From Priapulus caudatus (Eukaryota > Priapulida > Priapulimorpha > Priapulimorphida > Priapulidae): DNA of 63,726 bases. The notes beneath the pieces were generated by a model. The model saw only the letters and a list, made by a program, of their open reading frames with translations. It did no database searches and was not told the DNA's origin. The DNA lies in the NCBI RefSeq assembly GCF_000485595.1, contig NW_014577074.1, positions 862,673-926,398 on the forward strand, in the 5' to 3' direction. Made by a program: the position numbers and the translations under genes. Positions 51,201 through 62,494 of the stretch are shown piece after piece (position 1 is the first letter of the stretch; the number at the start of each line of letters is the position of its first letter).

Positions 51201-54200
51201 ACTTCTTGAAGCCAACGGACAGTGACCAGATAATGTCTCACCAAATAACTGCCGGAGAGACCAGTCTGCAGTAAAAGAAAATTGCATTGATTACCTCTAT
51301 GGTCCATCACATGTAAGGCCATTTGATGGAGCATTTGTCAATGTAGTGGATTACATGTGTACCTCTTCGTCCATTGTTGCGTATGTGATTGTCAATCACA
51401 AGTGAAAGACTTTGGCTCAATTCTAAAGATGGATCCTCACAGCTGCTTCTGGACTGCACAAAAAGTAAATAACTATTGTTTTTTGCTATTTTTTTTAAAC
51501 ATTTTTATTACATCAGATTATGAATTCTTTTAAAACTCAGATATTGTGATTTTATTATGAAAGAAGAATGATGAAAAACAAATAATCATAGAAATGGGGG
51601 TAGCATTATATATTTAATGGCAAATTAATTAACTATATTGAAAAAAATGTGTCTCTTACTCTGCAAACTGGTCTTATGGATACGGCGAGAGAGTGGTAAT
51701 TCGCATCATACAACTTTTTTGCTTTTAATAATGATCCAAGCCCAGTCTGAAAAATATAAACAAGTGCCGCAGAGCGACAGCGCTCAACTGACGTGTACTG
51801 TAGCCGGGTATTCTTCTAATAAACTCACTGGCAACCGAATCCAGTGTGCCCTCACGCCACCGCGTTCGCGCTAAGAGCATATATCTAGGATACTACTAAT
51901 ACAGATCTCCTCAAATCTATGCTAGCTCTTAGGCTTTGCTATACCAGTAGCTACAGTACATAAAGAACAGCTGTGTAACTTTAAATGACTTCGCCTATAT
52001 TAACATGTTATCATGGCATATGCGCAATCGAGCNNNNNNNNNNNNNNNNNNNNNNNNNCGCGAGCGTAGTGGTGGTGGTGGGGGGAGAGTGGGGGGAGGG
52101 GGGCGGGTGGAGGGGGTTCTAATAGCAAAAGCAGTTGCCACAAGATGGCGCGTGCAAGTGTCATCAATAATCAAAGATGGCATCACCCTTTGTGCGTGAC
52201 AACCTCACTCCATTGAGTTGCTGAAATCCAAGTATATTCAGGCAGGCGAGAATTTCGCTCAGCTGTGAGTTAACATATCTGCATTGCAGGTTGCCAGGCA
52301 ATAATTATGATTAGAATAGTGCCAGTTCACCCCCATGCATGCGTAATGGGCTGCCCCCATGTTTTTGCCTACCCACGTGAGCATTCAGGGTTCATTTCAG
52401 CTGCTTTAGAAAATAATATGATTTAAGGAGCGTAAACCTTGTTCAACAAACATTTGCCTTTGCAATTGAACTGTGCAACTGTAGCCTCACATCCACAATA
52501 GCAAAAGCAGTTCAGTCCTTTGTTAACAGTCAACAAATCCATGTTTAACACTCCTCTTGAGGGTCAAAAGGTTATCCAACACTTACTCTTCGCATGTCAG
52601 CGGAAAGTACATTTTATGGTCCTTTCAATAAAGCCATAAAAATGGTAGGTCACTGCTGAAACAAAAAAGTTTTTCAATCGCTCCGTCAGACCATGTCATC
52701 AGAAAATGTCTAAAATCTGCCCTGTGCCCCATTGACCTTTGACCTCCAATTTCGGCACAGTGATGGCTTTTCCTACCATGATGCTATACATCGACTATCA
52801 CGAGCCTAGCCGTTTAGATTTGTGCCGCAATTCTGCATTTCCTCCCTATACCTTAAGTTGAGGGAATGTTCCCCCTTCTTTTACACCTCTTGACCTTTGA
52901 CCCCCAGCTTCGACATTCCAACTCGTTTTCGAATTACCCCCCCCCACGTCCCGAATATCGTGACCGTACGTCGAGCCGTTTAGATTTGTGCCCAACTGTT
53001 GACGGACGCACGCACGGCCGGACGGACGCAAGCTCATGCGATTCTACAAGCTGCATCTGACTATGTCAGATGAGCTAATAATGTACATGAGTAGAGACCA
53101 TAACTAAGCAACCACCTTTGCTTTCCTGTGCATGACATTACTAGAATTACAAGAATTTGAAAAACAACCATTATTTCAGTGCATAATATATATATATTTC
53201 TCTCTCCATATATATACATATGTATCAGAGGGTTGAAAATAACAATCACCTGCTAGCCTGAGGATATTGGCTCTGTACAAGTTTTGGCTGATTGTCAAGA
53301 CTAACCAGCCTGAGTAGAGGGGCTCATGCATTAGTGATGTTTTGTTTTGCGAGAGAGTAGCCACTGCATATCAGAGTCTCCCTCATCCACAGTGCACGTA
53401 TGCGCGTTCTGGCAATAATGGTATCACTGCTTGATGTACGAAGGGCGAAGTGGGTGCCTGGTTGTTTATGTCGCATGGAGCATGTAACGAATGTCATGCA
53501 ACGTATTAGACAGCGAGCCGTGCAGCCGTGATTTGCACGGTCAGTTTTGAAACTGCACGGCCAAAAACGTGTAGCACGGCCTAAAATATTGATCTAAAGC
53601 CGTGTACATTTGTAAAATTGCACTCCCAAATATTTTTTCTGCACTCCCACAATATTCATTCCTGGCTAATACCCTGATGTCATGGGGGTGGTCACTGCCA
53701 CTATGAATGGCTACCTTTTCACCACATGGCAGCAGCTTTTTCCAGGGTGTCAGATTTTCAGTGCAGACATTTTCCTTGGGCAATGCAGCATAGCGGATGT
53801 AGGAAGAGTTCACAGACTTATCCTTGTGATTTATGCCCTCTGGTCGAAAGGAAAGCTGTGGTTGCACTGTCGATGTCCCGTCTAAGAAATTTAGGGAGGC
53901 ACAAAACTGTCCTGATAGAGCATTGGTTAAGCTTATCCATTGTTGATCAATACTGCAACACACAAACACAATGACCTCATCAACATACAAGATAGACACT
54001 TGTTCTTTCATTAAACACCAAGTATTTATTATATTGATATTACACACAATGTAATTGAAGACGGCAATTCTGGAAAAAGAACGAAGATGGAAAGTATTCT
54101 GATAAATAATTGCTCTTATATTTGCCCTCAATATTTTATACTATTAATACAATTAACTAACAATAGGTAGACCTTAGAGAATAACACGAGATTAGAACTT

Positions 54201-57200
54201 ACTCCTCTACAGTGTCTTGAAACCAAACCCACAGCTCAGCTCCAGGTGGGGCATCTCTGACTGGGTAGCCCCATTTGCTGTGTCGCCAAAGACCCTGGGT
54301 GAGTGTCAAATGAAGCTCCTGTATGCTGAAAGCTTGTAAAGTATCTCCTAGAGACTTGGGAAAAACATTATAATGTTTTACTGAAAAGAAAACAAACCAG
54401 AAATACTTTGCTCATATAGCTACCAGGAAAGCGTTTTCGGCTCCACCATCGTTTAATTTTAAACTGTTGGAAAACACTTGATGCTAATACAATATTAACT
54501 ACAAACCAGGTCCAAATCCTTTACAAAAAATGTATGCATCCAGTGTGAAATCTTGCATTGTACCACGTGTCTGTAGCGTTTGAGTTTCTAGCTAAAGCAA
54601 ATTATGCATTTATACTGTGGGCTAGGGTCTTTTACATTATGATTAAGGATATGTTATTTTTACTTTATTTTATTCCATATAGCCTCCAAAGAGCTACTGC
54701 ACTAGTGATGAGAATTTCGTAAGTCAAACCTGCAAGGGTAGGCAGTTAAAATACTAGTACGTAGTAGTAGGTTACTAGGTACTAGTACTACTTATAGTAT
54801 TACTAGTAGCAGTACAGTTACAATACATGTGATGATATGTCTAGTAATGACACTTTTGGGGTTCTCATCAGAGTGACCTTTATACGCAGGGTTGACCGTA
54901 ATATAGACCCCACTCTCGAGTCCAGTGTACCGCTACTAGTACTACTACTAGTAATAGTATAGATACAATAATGTAACCCAACAAGAGTAAGGTTACAACG
55001 CGAGCCTATTCTTTTCTTTGGAGGAGCCCCTGAGTGATTCACTCAGGGCAGTTTTATGGTGTGTTTTTCGAGACTAGAACTTTCAAACTGGGTTTATTCT
55101 AAACACGAACCTTTCTCCGCTACCCTGGGACTTACTATGTATCACAATACTCTGTATTAAACTAATATAACCTGTACAAAATTTCGAAGTGACGAGCCGC
55201 GATATTTCGAGCGCCATTTCTGTTGACATGTGACGTACGCATTCCCAATGCGCATAGCATTCGGCTAACTTCGGCTCCTGTGTTGCCTGACATGCTGGCT
55301 CTGGTGATGTCATGACTGACAGCAGGCATCCCATGATGCATTCGATCTTGGAGCCGAAGTTAGCCAAACCCTATACGCATTGGGAATGCGTACGTCACAG
55401 GTCAACAGAAATGGCGCTCGAAGTATCGCCGCTCGTTGCTTCGAAATTTTGTAACAGGTTATATTAGTTTAATACAGAGTATTGTGATACATAGTAAGTC
55501 CCAGGATAGCAGAGAAAGGGAGAAGAAACCCTAACCCTAACCCAGTTTGGAAGTTCTAGTCTTGAAAAACGCACCATAAAACCGCCCTGAGTGAATCACT
55601 CAGGGCTCCTCCAAAGAAAATAATAGGCTCGCGTTGTAACCCTACTCTTGTTGGGTTACATTATTGTATCTAGTAGTAGTACTACTACTAGTACTAACTG
55701 GATATCCCATATTTTAAAATAATACAGAACTATATAACAGGCATATAATATAGGCCGTGGCTACGCGTCCGGACATCCATCTCACACAGTGATCTTGCGA
55801 CACGTACACGCATGATTGCGCAACGGTAGGCTCTGCTGATTGCCGAGTGTGTGTGCGTGAGAGAGAGCTAGAGGTGTGTGTGTGTGTGGTGTGTGTGTGG
55901 TGTGTGTTGTGTGTGTGGGTCGGTTCGGCGCACGTGTGTGTAGTGATAAGGAGAGAGAGGGAGAGAGCTAGACGGTGTGGATGTGTGATTGGATGAGATT
56001 AAGAGGCTGTGCGTGTGTGTTCGTGAAAGAGTAGAGAGAGATGCGATGAGTATGCGGAACGGATGGAAAGGATATGACGCAGATGCTGTAATATTATATT
56101 TTTCATATGTGCTATTTTATTGTGCATCACTGTGTTTTGCGCATTATATTATCTTTGATTCTTTTGGCGTTTTTTCTGTGATCTTAGGGGCAGGTCTTCG
56201 ATTTCCTAAATGCCCGGCAGTTTAATTTTCAGCGTTATCTCAAGATAAACAAGGGTTAGGGTTAGGTGTTAAGGTTAGGAACTGCCGGGCTTTAGGAAAT
56301 CGAAGAACCGTGCCCAGCTGCCGGGCATATAGCCACAGCGTTATATTATACAGAGTGGCTATATTCCCGGCAGCCGGCATATATCTGACGGCTGCCGGGC
56401 ACGGTCTTTCGATTTCCTAAATGCCCGGCAGTTTTAATTTTCAGCGTTATCTCAAGTAAACAAGGGTTAGGAACTGCCGGGCATTTAGAAAATCTAAGAC
56501 CGTGCCCGGCTGCCGGGCATATAGCCACAGCGTATATTATACAGAGTGGCTATAGTCCCGGCAGCCGGCATATATCTGACGCTGCCGGCACGGTCTTCGA
56601 TTTCCTAAATGCCCAGGCAGTTCCTAACCTAGTAACGCTAGCCCCGACCAGGCTGTGCGACGGATTGTCTATACAGGCCTGACACCCTTTCATACAAAAA
56701 TATCACCTCTGCAGATCTAGATGCAATAACTGTGTATACTCAAATAAAACTATTCTATTACACATTTGACTTGCCTTGTCTGAAATATGAACGTTAACTC
56801 ACAGTTGTCCTGCTTCTAACTAGATGTATCTCTTAATTCACGGTATAATCTGCTATTCTCACAGCATATCAACTTTCCAATCAGCTTTACTTGCCATGTG
56901 TTAGCGAGGCAACGGAAACCCGAAAACGGAAGATTGCTAGAAAATACTACAGAAAGAGTACAATAGCTGCACCGATGGCTCTCACGCAAATTCACAACCT
57001 AAAGGCAAGTGAAACGATGTTCACAAATGTCTAGGCCATTTGTAAAAACCTTAGAGTGACATGTTCTCGGATGTATGGGTGGTTTACATGAGGACCGCAG
57101 ATCGTTTAATTCCTTTGTTTTCGATCCATTACGGATTTTAGTCACAGTCGGAATGATAGCAAACATGGCGGCGAATTCATAAATTTTGTTGCATTCGTCT

Positions 57201-60200
57201 CAAAAGTCGCTGTAAACCCTGTAAGTACCCAGCGGCATCGTAGCGCAACTGAGGTTACAGAAGGTGGACCAGGGGAAAAAATACACGGGGCGGCGGGCGA
57301 ATTTCGCCCCGAAATGCCGAAAAAGAGGCCCCCGAAAATAGCGATATCGGGGGCGACCGCCAAAGCAAAAGTCGCCCTGGAATCGATTGTCCAGGTCGGT
57401 CCCGCGCCTTGCGATCTCGCTCGGCCTCTGGCCTAGCGGCAGCCGGTTCCACGGCGGCGGTAGAATTCCTGGTACGGTGTGGCTGTCAAGTGTTTATCAT
57501 TAAGCATGCATGTGTGTATTGCATTCAATCAAGCGCGCGCCGCCGGCCCGCGCGGTATATATACGTGTGTGCCTGTGCGCGTGCTTGCGTGTGTGCCTGC
57601 GCGCGTGCGTGCGTGCCGGTGTGCCTGCAGGCGTGCTTGCGTGTGTGCCTGCGCGCGTGCGTGGCCTGCGCGAGTGCGTGCCTGGGCGCAGTGCGTGCCC
57701 TGTGTGTGCCGGTGTGCCTGCGGGTGTGCTTGCGGTGTGCCTGCGCGCGGTGCGTGGCGTGCCTGCGCGCGTGCGTGCCTGCATGCGTGCATGGCGTGCG
57801 TGCGTGGTGCGGGTGTGCCTGCGGGCGTGCCTACGTAGACCCGTAGGACCAACAACCCGTAGGATTAAAGAAGCGGTAATTCCATGGAAAATCCTAATGA
57901 AATTCACACACGTTATTTTCCCTGGCGGCACACTCGTGTGTCATTCCGATTGTAGCTTTTTTTGTCAATTCCCCGAAAGAGTTTTGCTGCCGCTCTGCTC
58001 ATAGTCCAACAATGCCAACCCTCTAAATTTTAGTGTGATTAGTACCACGGCTGAAACAATCGTGCCCACCATACTTCAATCAATGCCGGCCCCCTGCCAG
58101 CAGGCACGTACGCAGCGCGATTGGCACAGCCATTCACACGTGCCTCGCGGGTACGCTTTCCAAACCCCCTGAGCTTCCAGGGCCTTACGCGGGCCCTTAA
58201 TGGACCCCAGCCGCAAGAGACTTCGACGTATAAAGCAATCGATCCTCCTAGCTCGTACAGGGCGGACAATTCACTATTTGGGCTAGCCGTAATAGTTCTG
58301 TGTTTAGCTGTGATGTATTCACTATTTCAAGGTGCATTTGTGGTTGTGACTTGTGAGTTTGTGATTATCATGTTAGTCTGTCCAGTCTGATGAATAACTG
58401 TCTTGAACATTGACTGTTTGTGTCTGTGTGTGTGTGGGTGTGCGCGCTGCCCCGCGAGTGTGGTATTTATACTGTGCTGTGTGTACATTTGAGGAACACA
58501 GCCCTGGAAAAGTCGGCCCTGGAAGAGTGAAAAAGAGCCCTGGAAAATGACAAAGTAGCCGCCCCGAAATGTGGGGGGTTTGCAAAAGAGGCCCCGGAAG
58601 AAAAAAATTAATTTTTCACTGAGGTGGACGTATACTGATTCATTTGGTATATCACATGTGTAGTGTTCTTTGGCGATACGTTGGCGATAAACAGCGTAAA
58701 AACGACGTGTTTAGCTGCAGCCAAGGTTTGAAACGGTATTCTAACCCTAGCAATACCGTTTCTTGGAGCTACTAGTAACCCTAGACCGAATAATTCTGTC
58801 CATATAACCTTTTTTACTATTTGGTGAGGGTTATATTGGGACAGAACGGGGTTCATTGAAATTTCGCTGAGATCGCTGCAAATGCATGCGCTGGCGAATG
58901 CGGCCCGTACGGCTGGCTATTGACGTGAAAAAAACCTACCGTTCCCTTCTACATGGCTTTACCTGCTACTGATAGTGGTATATATTCACTTCAATCTTAT
59001 TCGCTTCTTAAAGATTGTTTTTTCAGAAACCGCTTCGTTCCAGCTTTCTTAAAATCATTCGCGCATTTACAAACAATCAGACCAATCAGAGCGAGTCTTA
59101 CAATATTTAGCTTGGTTTCCGCTTGTATCTGTGGCCGCTGCAGGAGGGCTGTAGACTCGCTCTGATTGGTCTGATTGTTTGTAAATGGCGAATGATTTAG
59201 GAAAGTGGAAGCGACAAGCGGTGTTTCTGAAAAACAATCTTTTAAAGTGATAACGATTGAAGTGAATGTATACACATATCAGTAGCAAGGTAAAGCCATG
59301 TAGAAGGGACGGTAGGTTTTTTTCACGCGAATAGCGGCGTACGGGCCGCATTTGGCAGCGCATGCATTTGCCATGCGATCTCACGAAATTTCATGAAACC
59401 CCGTTCTGCCCCAAATAACCTTCACCAAAATTAAAATGGTTATATGGGACAGAATTATTCGGTCTATACTTAGTAACCCTAAACCCTTGTTTACGTTGTG
59501 ATAATGCTGAAAATTAAAAACTGCCGGGCATTTTAGGAAATCGCTGTGGCTATATGCCCGGCAGCCGGGCACGGTCTTCGTTTCCTAAATGCCCGGCAGT
59601 TCTTAACCCTAACTCTAACCTACCCTAAACCCCTTAACAAAAACCTAACCCTAGCCCTAAACCTAACCCTAATCTTAACTCTAACCCTAACCGCTTGTTT
59701 ACTTGAGATAAGCTAAAAATTAAAACTGCCGGCATTTAGGAATCGAAGGACCGTGCCCGGCAGCCGTCAGATATACGCCGGCTGCCGGCGCATATAGCCA
59801 CTTAGATACAATAATGTAACCCAAACCCAAGAGGATAGGGTTACAAAGTGTCCCTATCCCTTTTCTGCGGAGGAATGCCGCGAGTGAATCATCGGGCCGG
59901 TTTGGCTAGTGCGTTTTCAGATACTAAGACTTCCAAACTGGTTTATTCTCAACACGAAACCTTTCTCCGCTATCTGGGAACTTACTATGTATCGTGCAAT
60001 AACTCTGTATTAAACTAATATAACCTGTTCCAAAAATTCGAAGTGACGAGCGGCGAATATATGTGAGTGGCCAATTTCTGTTGACCTGTGACGTACTTCG
60101 GTTTGAAAGAGTGGATTCAGCCGACAATCGGAGGGCGCTGCGTTTGCCGATCGCTATGCCATTGGAAATGCGTACGTCACAGGTCAACAGAAATGGCGCT

Positions 60201-61477
60201 CGAGTATATCGCCGCTCGTCACTTCGAAATTTTTGTAACAGGTTATATTAGTTTAATACAGAGTATTGCGATACATTGTAAGTTCCGAATAGCGGAGAAA
60301 GGTTCGTGTTTAGAATAAACCCAGTTTGGAAGTTCTAGTATCTGAAAACGCACCAGCAGAACCGGCCCGAGTGATTCACTCGGCATTCCTCCGCAGAAAA
60401 GGATAGGGACACTTTGTAACCTTATCCTCTTGGGTTTTGGGTTACATTATTGTATCTATAGTAATACTAATCAATGGCTGTTGCTCCTGCGACGGTACCG
60501 TCGCCGAATTTTTTTTCTCTCAAACTCAACGGTATGTGATGCCAGCGCCATCTATCGGCGATAATAACTACCGTTGGCTTTTGGTACGATATTATATATA
60601 CGATTTTATACGATATATACGATAACCCTAACCCTAACCCTAACCCTAACCCTAACCCTAACCCTAACCCTAACCTAACCCTAACCCTAACTCTATTAAA
60701 TTAATAAAATTTAATTTTTAATTGTTGTAAAATTAATTGTTGTTATTAAATGTTGTAAATAAATAATGTTAATATTTGCGTTAATTGGAAAAAAAATGTT
60801 AAACCAGATAAAGATAGAAAAATACAGAAACAGGAAAATAATTAAAAAACGGATGGGATTCGATCCTGCGACCATTCATACTTGGCGCCAGCGTGCTAAC
60901 CATTACACTGCTGCGACACATTGAAATTAAAATTTTGGATGTGCTATGTATATCGCGAGAAAACAAGCTCAACCAATCAGGCGTCAGTACCGTCAGTACC
61001 GTGACTTTAAGAGAAAAAAAATCGGCGACGGTACCGTTGCAGGAGCAACAGCCAAATTAAAAACTGCCGGGCATTTAGGAAATCGAAGACCGTGCCCGGC
61101 ATCCGTCAGATATATGCCGGCTGCCGGGCATATAGCCACTCTGTACTATACACTCTATGCTATAGTAATACTTAATAGTATAAATTTAACTATAAGTATA
61201 ATTTATAAATTATAAATTATAATATTAATACTAATACTAATACTAATACTAATAGTAATAGTAATAGGCCTAGTAATACTCGTTTCTTACGTGACTCCTC
61301 TTGCCAAATGCTAACGTTCCACTTTGTAGTAAATTGAAAATGTGTATAAATAAATCCATTGTTGAGTGGTTTAATAAATAATTCCTCAACATAGTTATCT
61401 TTGTCACAAACGGAAATTGCAAAAAAGCAACAAGTAATGACAACATACAATAACTTGACTACACGGCGGGCTGCCAT
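48244..61477 (-). CDS. PIGT: GPI transamidase subunit PIG-T
   Basis: Endoplasmic-reticulum membrane subunit of the complex that attaches GPI anchors to proteins. Exons in transcript order: 61477-61291, 54380-54203, 53952-53723, 53363-about 53279, about 51448-51363, 51265-51171, 50950-50749, 50549-50394, 50114-49868, 48824-48663, 48373-48244; phases close to about 585 residues (human 578). Signal peptide [20 protein letters not shown]. Family blocks in order: [123 protein letters not shown], then a C-terminal membrane segment [20 protein letters not shown] and a basic cytosolic tail. The 53279/51448 junction is chosen by phase and is the weakest. Intron 1 is about 6.9 kb of repeats. Confidence 0.95.
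48900..49810 (-). repeat. Dispersed intronic repeat, inverse copy 2
   Basis: Minus-strand copy of the repeat at 16462-17045, again with two internal units (TCTCCCATAGGAGTAACAAC at about 49358 and 49665, plus a remnant at 48945). It ends in GACGGACGGACGAC and CTTGACGATGTCAAG. The MITE at 48985 splits it. Confidence 0.8.
48985..49224. mobile_element. AAGGCCGCCGCACACC foldback MITE in a PIGT intron
   Basis: The left arm starts AAGGCCGCCGCACACCAGCC at 48985; the right arm is its inverse ending 49224. A third copy of the terminus at 49155 makes the right arm a complete small inverted-repeat unit of about 70 bp on its own. Each arm contains tandem GATGAAGC octamers, four on the left and two on the right. 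Flanks are TTAA-like on the left and TTTA on the right. It is inserted inside the dispersed repeat below. Confidence 0.7.
52034..52058. other. Assembly gap of 25 N
   Basis: A run of N inside a PIGT intron. The right flank is G-rich (GGTGGTGGTGGGGGGAGAG). Confidence 0.99.
52600..53075. repeat. Second dispersed intronic repeat with internal duplication
   Basis: Contains TTGACCTTTGACCYCCA and GCCGTTTAGATTTGTGCC twice, about 170 bp apart. It ends in GTTGACGGACGCACGCACGG and a short hairpin TGCATCTGACTATGTCAGATG. The layout resembles the repeat at 16462, but the sequence is different. Confidence 0.65.
54962..55671. repeat. Large foldback element, arms of ~320 bp (copy A)
   Basis: The left arm (54962-55278) runs from GATACAATAATGTAACCC to TTCGGCTAACTTCGGCTCC. 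The right arm (55350-55671) is its inverse, with a 71-bp loop between. Both outer ends meet TAG/TAC-rich runs. The right arm carries a telomere-like patch at 55528-55543 in place of the bases present in the left arm. Inside PIGT intron 1. Confidence 0.85.
55683..56195. other. Intron DNA with a (TG)n tract
   Basis: Part of PIGT intron 1. Contains a short GTGT-rich tract at about 55873-55945 and GAGA-rich flanks, otherwise no recognised feature. Confidence 0.5.
56196..56626. repeat. GCCGGGCA palindromic repeat cluster
   Basis: Repeated and inverted modules: CGATTTCCTAAATGCCCGGC, ATATGCCGGCTGCCGGG and inverses, and GTATATTATACAGAGTGGC. They are interspersed with GGGTTAGGGTTAGG telomere-like sequence at about 56250-56275. 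Similar modules recur at 59510, 61060 and 62495. Confidence 0.8.
56627..57269. repeat. Long direct repeat X, copy 1
   Basis: Starts near TAACCTAGTAACGCTAGCCC and ends at the 8-mer AGGTGGAC. It is repeated at 62601-63245 with many single-base indels. Includes GATAGCAAACATGGCGGCGA. No conserved coding frame between copies. Confidence 0.8.
57270..58621. mobile_element. 1.35 kb hAT-like non-autonomous transposon
   Basis: The element interrupts a repeat whose other copy (63238-63245) lacks it. It is flanked by a perfect 8-bp duplication AGGTGGAC (57262-57269, 58622-58629). Left end CAGGGGAAAAAATACACGGG; right end inverted CAGTGAAAAATTAATTTTTT. Subterminal GCCCCGAAATG and GCCCTGG/GAAAA units recur in both ends. 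The middle holds a GC-rich GTGTGCCTGCGCGCGTGCGT minisatellite. Eight-base duplication and CAG-G ends fit the hAT superfamily. No transposase frame is seen. Confidence 0.8.
57545..57830. repeat. GC-rich minisatellite inside the hAT-like element
   Basis: Degenerate GTGTGCCTGCGCGCGTGCGT units for about 280 bp. Alanine/cysteine/arginine frames across it are artefacts of the repeat. Confidence 0.8.
58771..59480. repeat. Large foldback element B
   Basis: The left arm begins TAGTAACCCTAGACCGAATA and runs to GAGCGAGTCTTACAATA; the right arm repeats it inverted, ending CGGTCTATACTTAGTAACCC. The short centre includes TTGTATCTGTGGCCGCTG. It follows repeat X and recurs, cut by the window end, at 63385-63726. 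Confidence 0.8.
59510..59795. repeat. GCCGGGCA modules with degenerate telomere-like DNA
   Basis: GCCGGGCA modules at 59521-59600 and 59725-59795 flank a degenerate CCCTAA stretch (about 59605-59696: CTAACCCTAACTCTAACC, CCTAAACCTAACCCTAATC and similar). Confidence 0.8.
59805..60456. repeat. Large foldback element, copy C (related to copy A)
   Basis: Same family as 54962-55671: the arms share AACCCAGTTTGGAAGTTCTA, GAAAGGTTCGTGTTTAGAAT and AATATAACCTGT blocks, but the tip next to GATACAATAATGTAACCC differs (AGGATAGGG...CCTATCCTT against GAGTAAGG...CCTACTC). The right arm keeps the bases lost from copy A. Confidence 0.8.
60624..60691. repeat. Internal telomere-like (CCCTAA)n array
   Basis: About eleven units of CCCTAA with one CCTAA slip. 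The motif is the metazoan telomere repeat; it lies in PIGT intron 1, so it is interstitial. Confidence 0.95.
60844..60916 (-). ncRNA. tRNA-like relic or SINE head with pol III boxes
   Basis: On the minus strand, TGTAATGGTTAGCACGCTGG resembles an A box in a D-arm and GGATCGAATCCC matches a B box about 35 bases later. A T6 run (60844-60849 complement) follows as a pol III terminator. The acceptor and T stems do not pair well, so this is not a functional tRNA; a tRNA-derived SINE or pseudogene is likely. Confidence 0.5.
61060..61145. repeat. GCCGGGCA module
   Basis: AACTGCCGGGCATTTAGGAA through GCCGGGCATATAGCCACTC, the same module as at 56196, directly beside the right end of the inverted-repeat element. 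Confidence 0.8.
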
Positions 61478-62494
61478 TTTGACGCACTCTGCAACTCACA
61501 GCGTGAGACGTTTTATGCTATTCACATGAATTATAAATTTTCTAGGAAAGACACCTAGGGCAGTAATGTATATACTACTATCATCAAAAATATATGTAGT
61601 CTAGAATAATTATAGATAGCTAATTATAGAACACGTAAATCATAAAAACGAGATATAAACAGCTGATCAGTGACATCATACCGCCATCTATCGGGTACAA
61701 TGAATAATTTATACACCTTTACTTCGGTTGTATTTCGGTAGGGGCCTACATGGGTTGATGGTTCCTAATACCATAGCCTAATACTCCCTGGCCCGCGTTG
61801 TCTCAACTTGTTGATATGGTATTTATTCCTTACTCTTATGATTTATTTGTAGATTGCATTTCGGTGTGCCCGGTGGGTTATTTAATTAGGTGAAGTTCCG
61901 CAGTGACGACATGCGACGAGTGACAGTCAATCAGTCTGCGGAAACTGGAAAAGGTGTCTGGAAAAACTGTTTATAATCTATGGTATAACTATAAGATAAG
62001 CATAATATGATAATAAGGTCACGTGTAGGTCTCACTTCAACTTGGGTAGAGACGCCAGATTATAAACGTTTCTACGTCTAGCCTCTAGGCACAATATATA
62101 GGTCTACCTAAAGTACGTGCTGTTGTGCTTAGGCTACATGACTATTAGTATTACTGTATTGGTTAAAATTTATTATTAATATAGGATTATTAATATAGTG
62201 TAGGATCATGTCTATTGTGCACTATTACTGAGTGTTTTTATCTTTACAGATTGCCTAATCCATATCATGGTTTTGGATTATCTTATCAAACGCCTAACAC
62301 CTAGCTGTGATTGTAAGCTTGCTCAGTGCCTGTCTATGCTAAAGTGCCATGCTAACGGTGCAAACAATTTTAGTCTTTACAGGCAGGGAGAAGAATATTA
62401 CGTGAAATAAACAGCATCAACCACAGATTTATTAAAGGGTGAGTGACGCTGATAGGGTCTATAATGTCTCCCTGGATATATACTGCCGTAAACA
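61478..62494. other. Region upstream of PIGT
   Basis: Contains the likely PIGT promoter just above 61477 (no TATA box evident) and AT-rich DNA with no recognised gene. Confidence 0.45.

Larger units (their letters stand above)
60476..61053. mobile_element. Inverted-repeat element enclosing telomeric array and tRNA-like relic
   Basis: Terminal inverted repeats of about 45 bp: GGCTGTTGCTCCTGCGACGG continuing TACCGTCGCCGA and TTTTTTCTCT on the left, and the same inverted on the right with one substitution and small indels. Inside are the (CCCTAA)n array at 60624-60691, AT-rich DNA and a tRNA-like sequence at 60850-60916. No clear target duplication (caat/aaat). Confidence 0.65.

Noticed and set aside
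57409-58004. Alanine/cysteine/arginine-rich frames of 108-164 residues on both strands
   Set aside because: They follow a GTGTGCCTGCGCGCGTGCGT minisatellite in all frames inside a transposon.
60844-60916. Functional tRNA gene
   Set aside because: A and B boxes and a T-run are present, but acceptor and T stems do not pair. Listed only as a relic.
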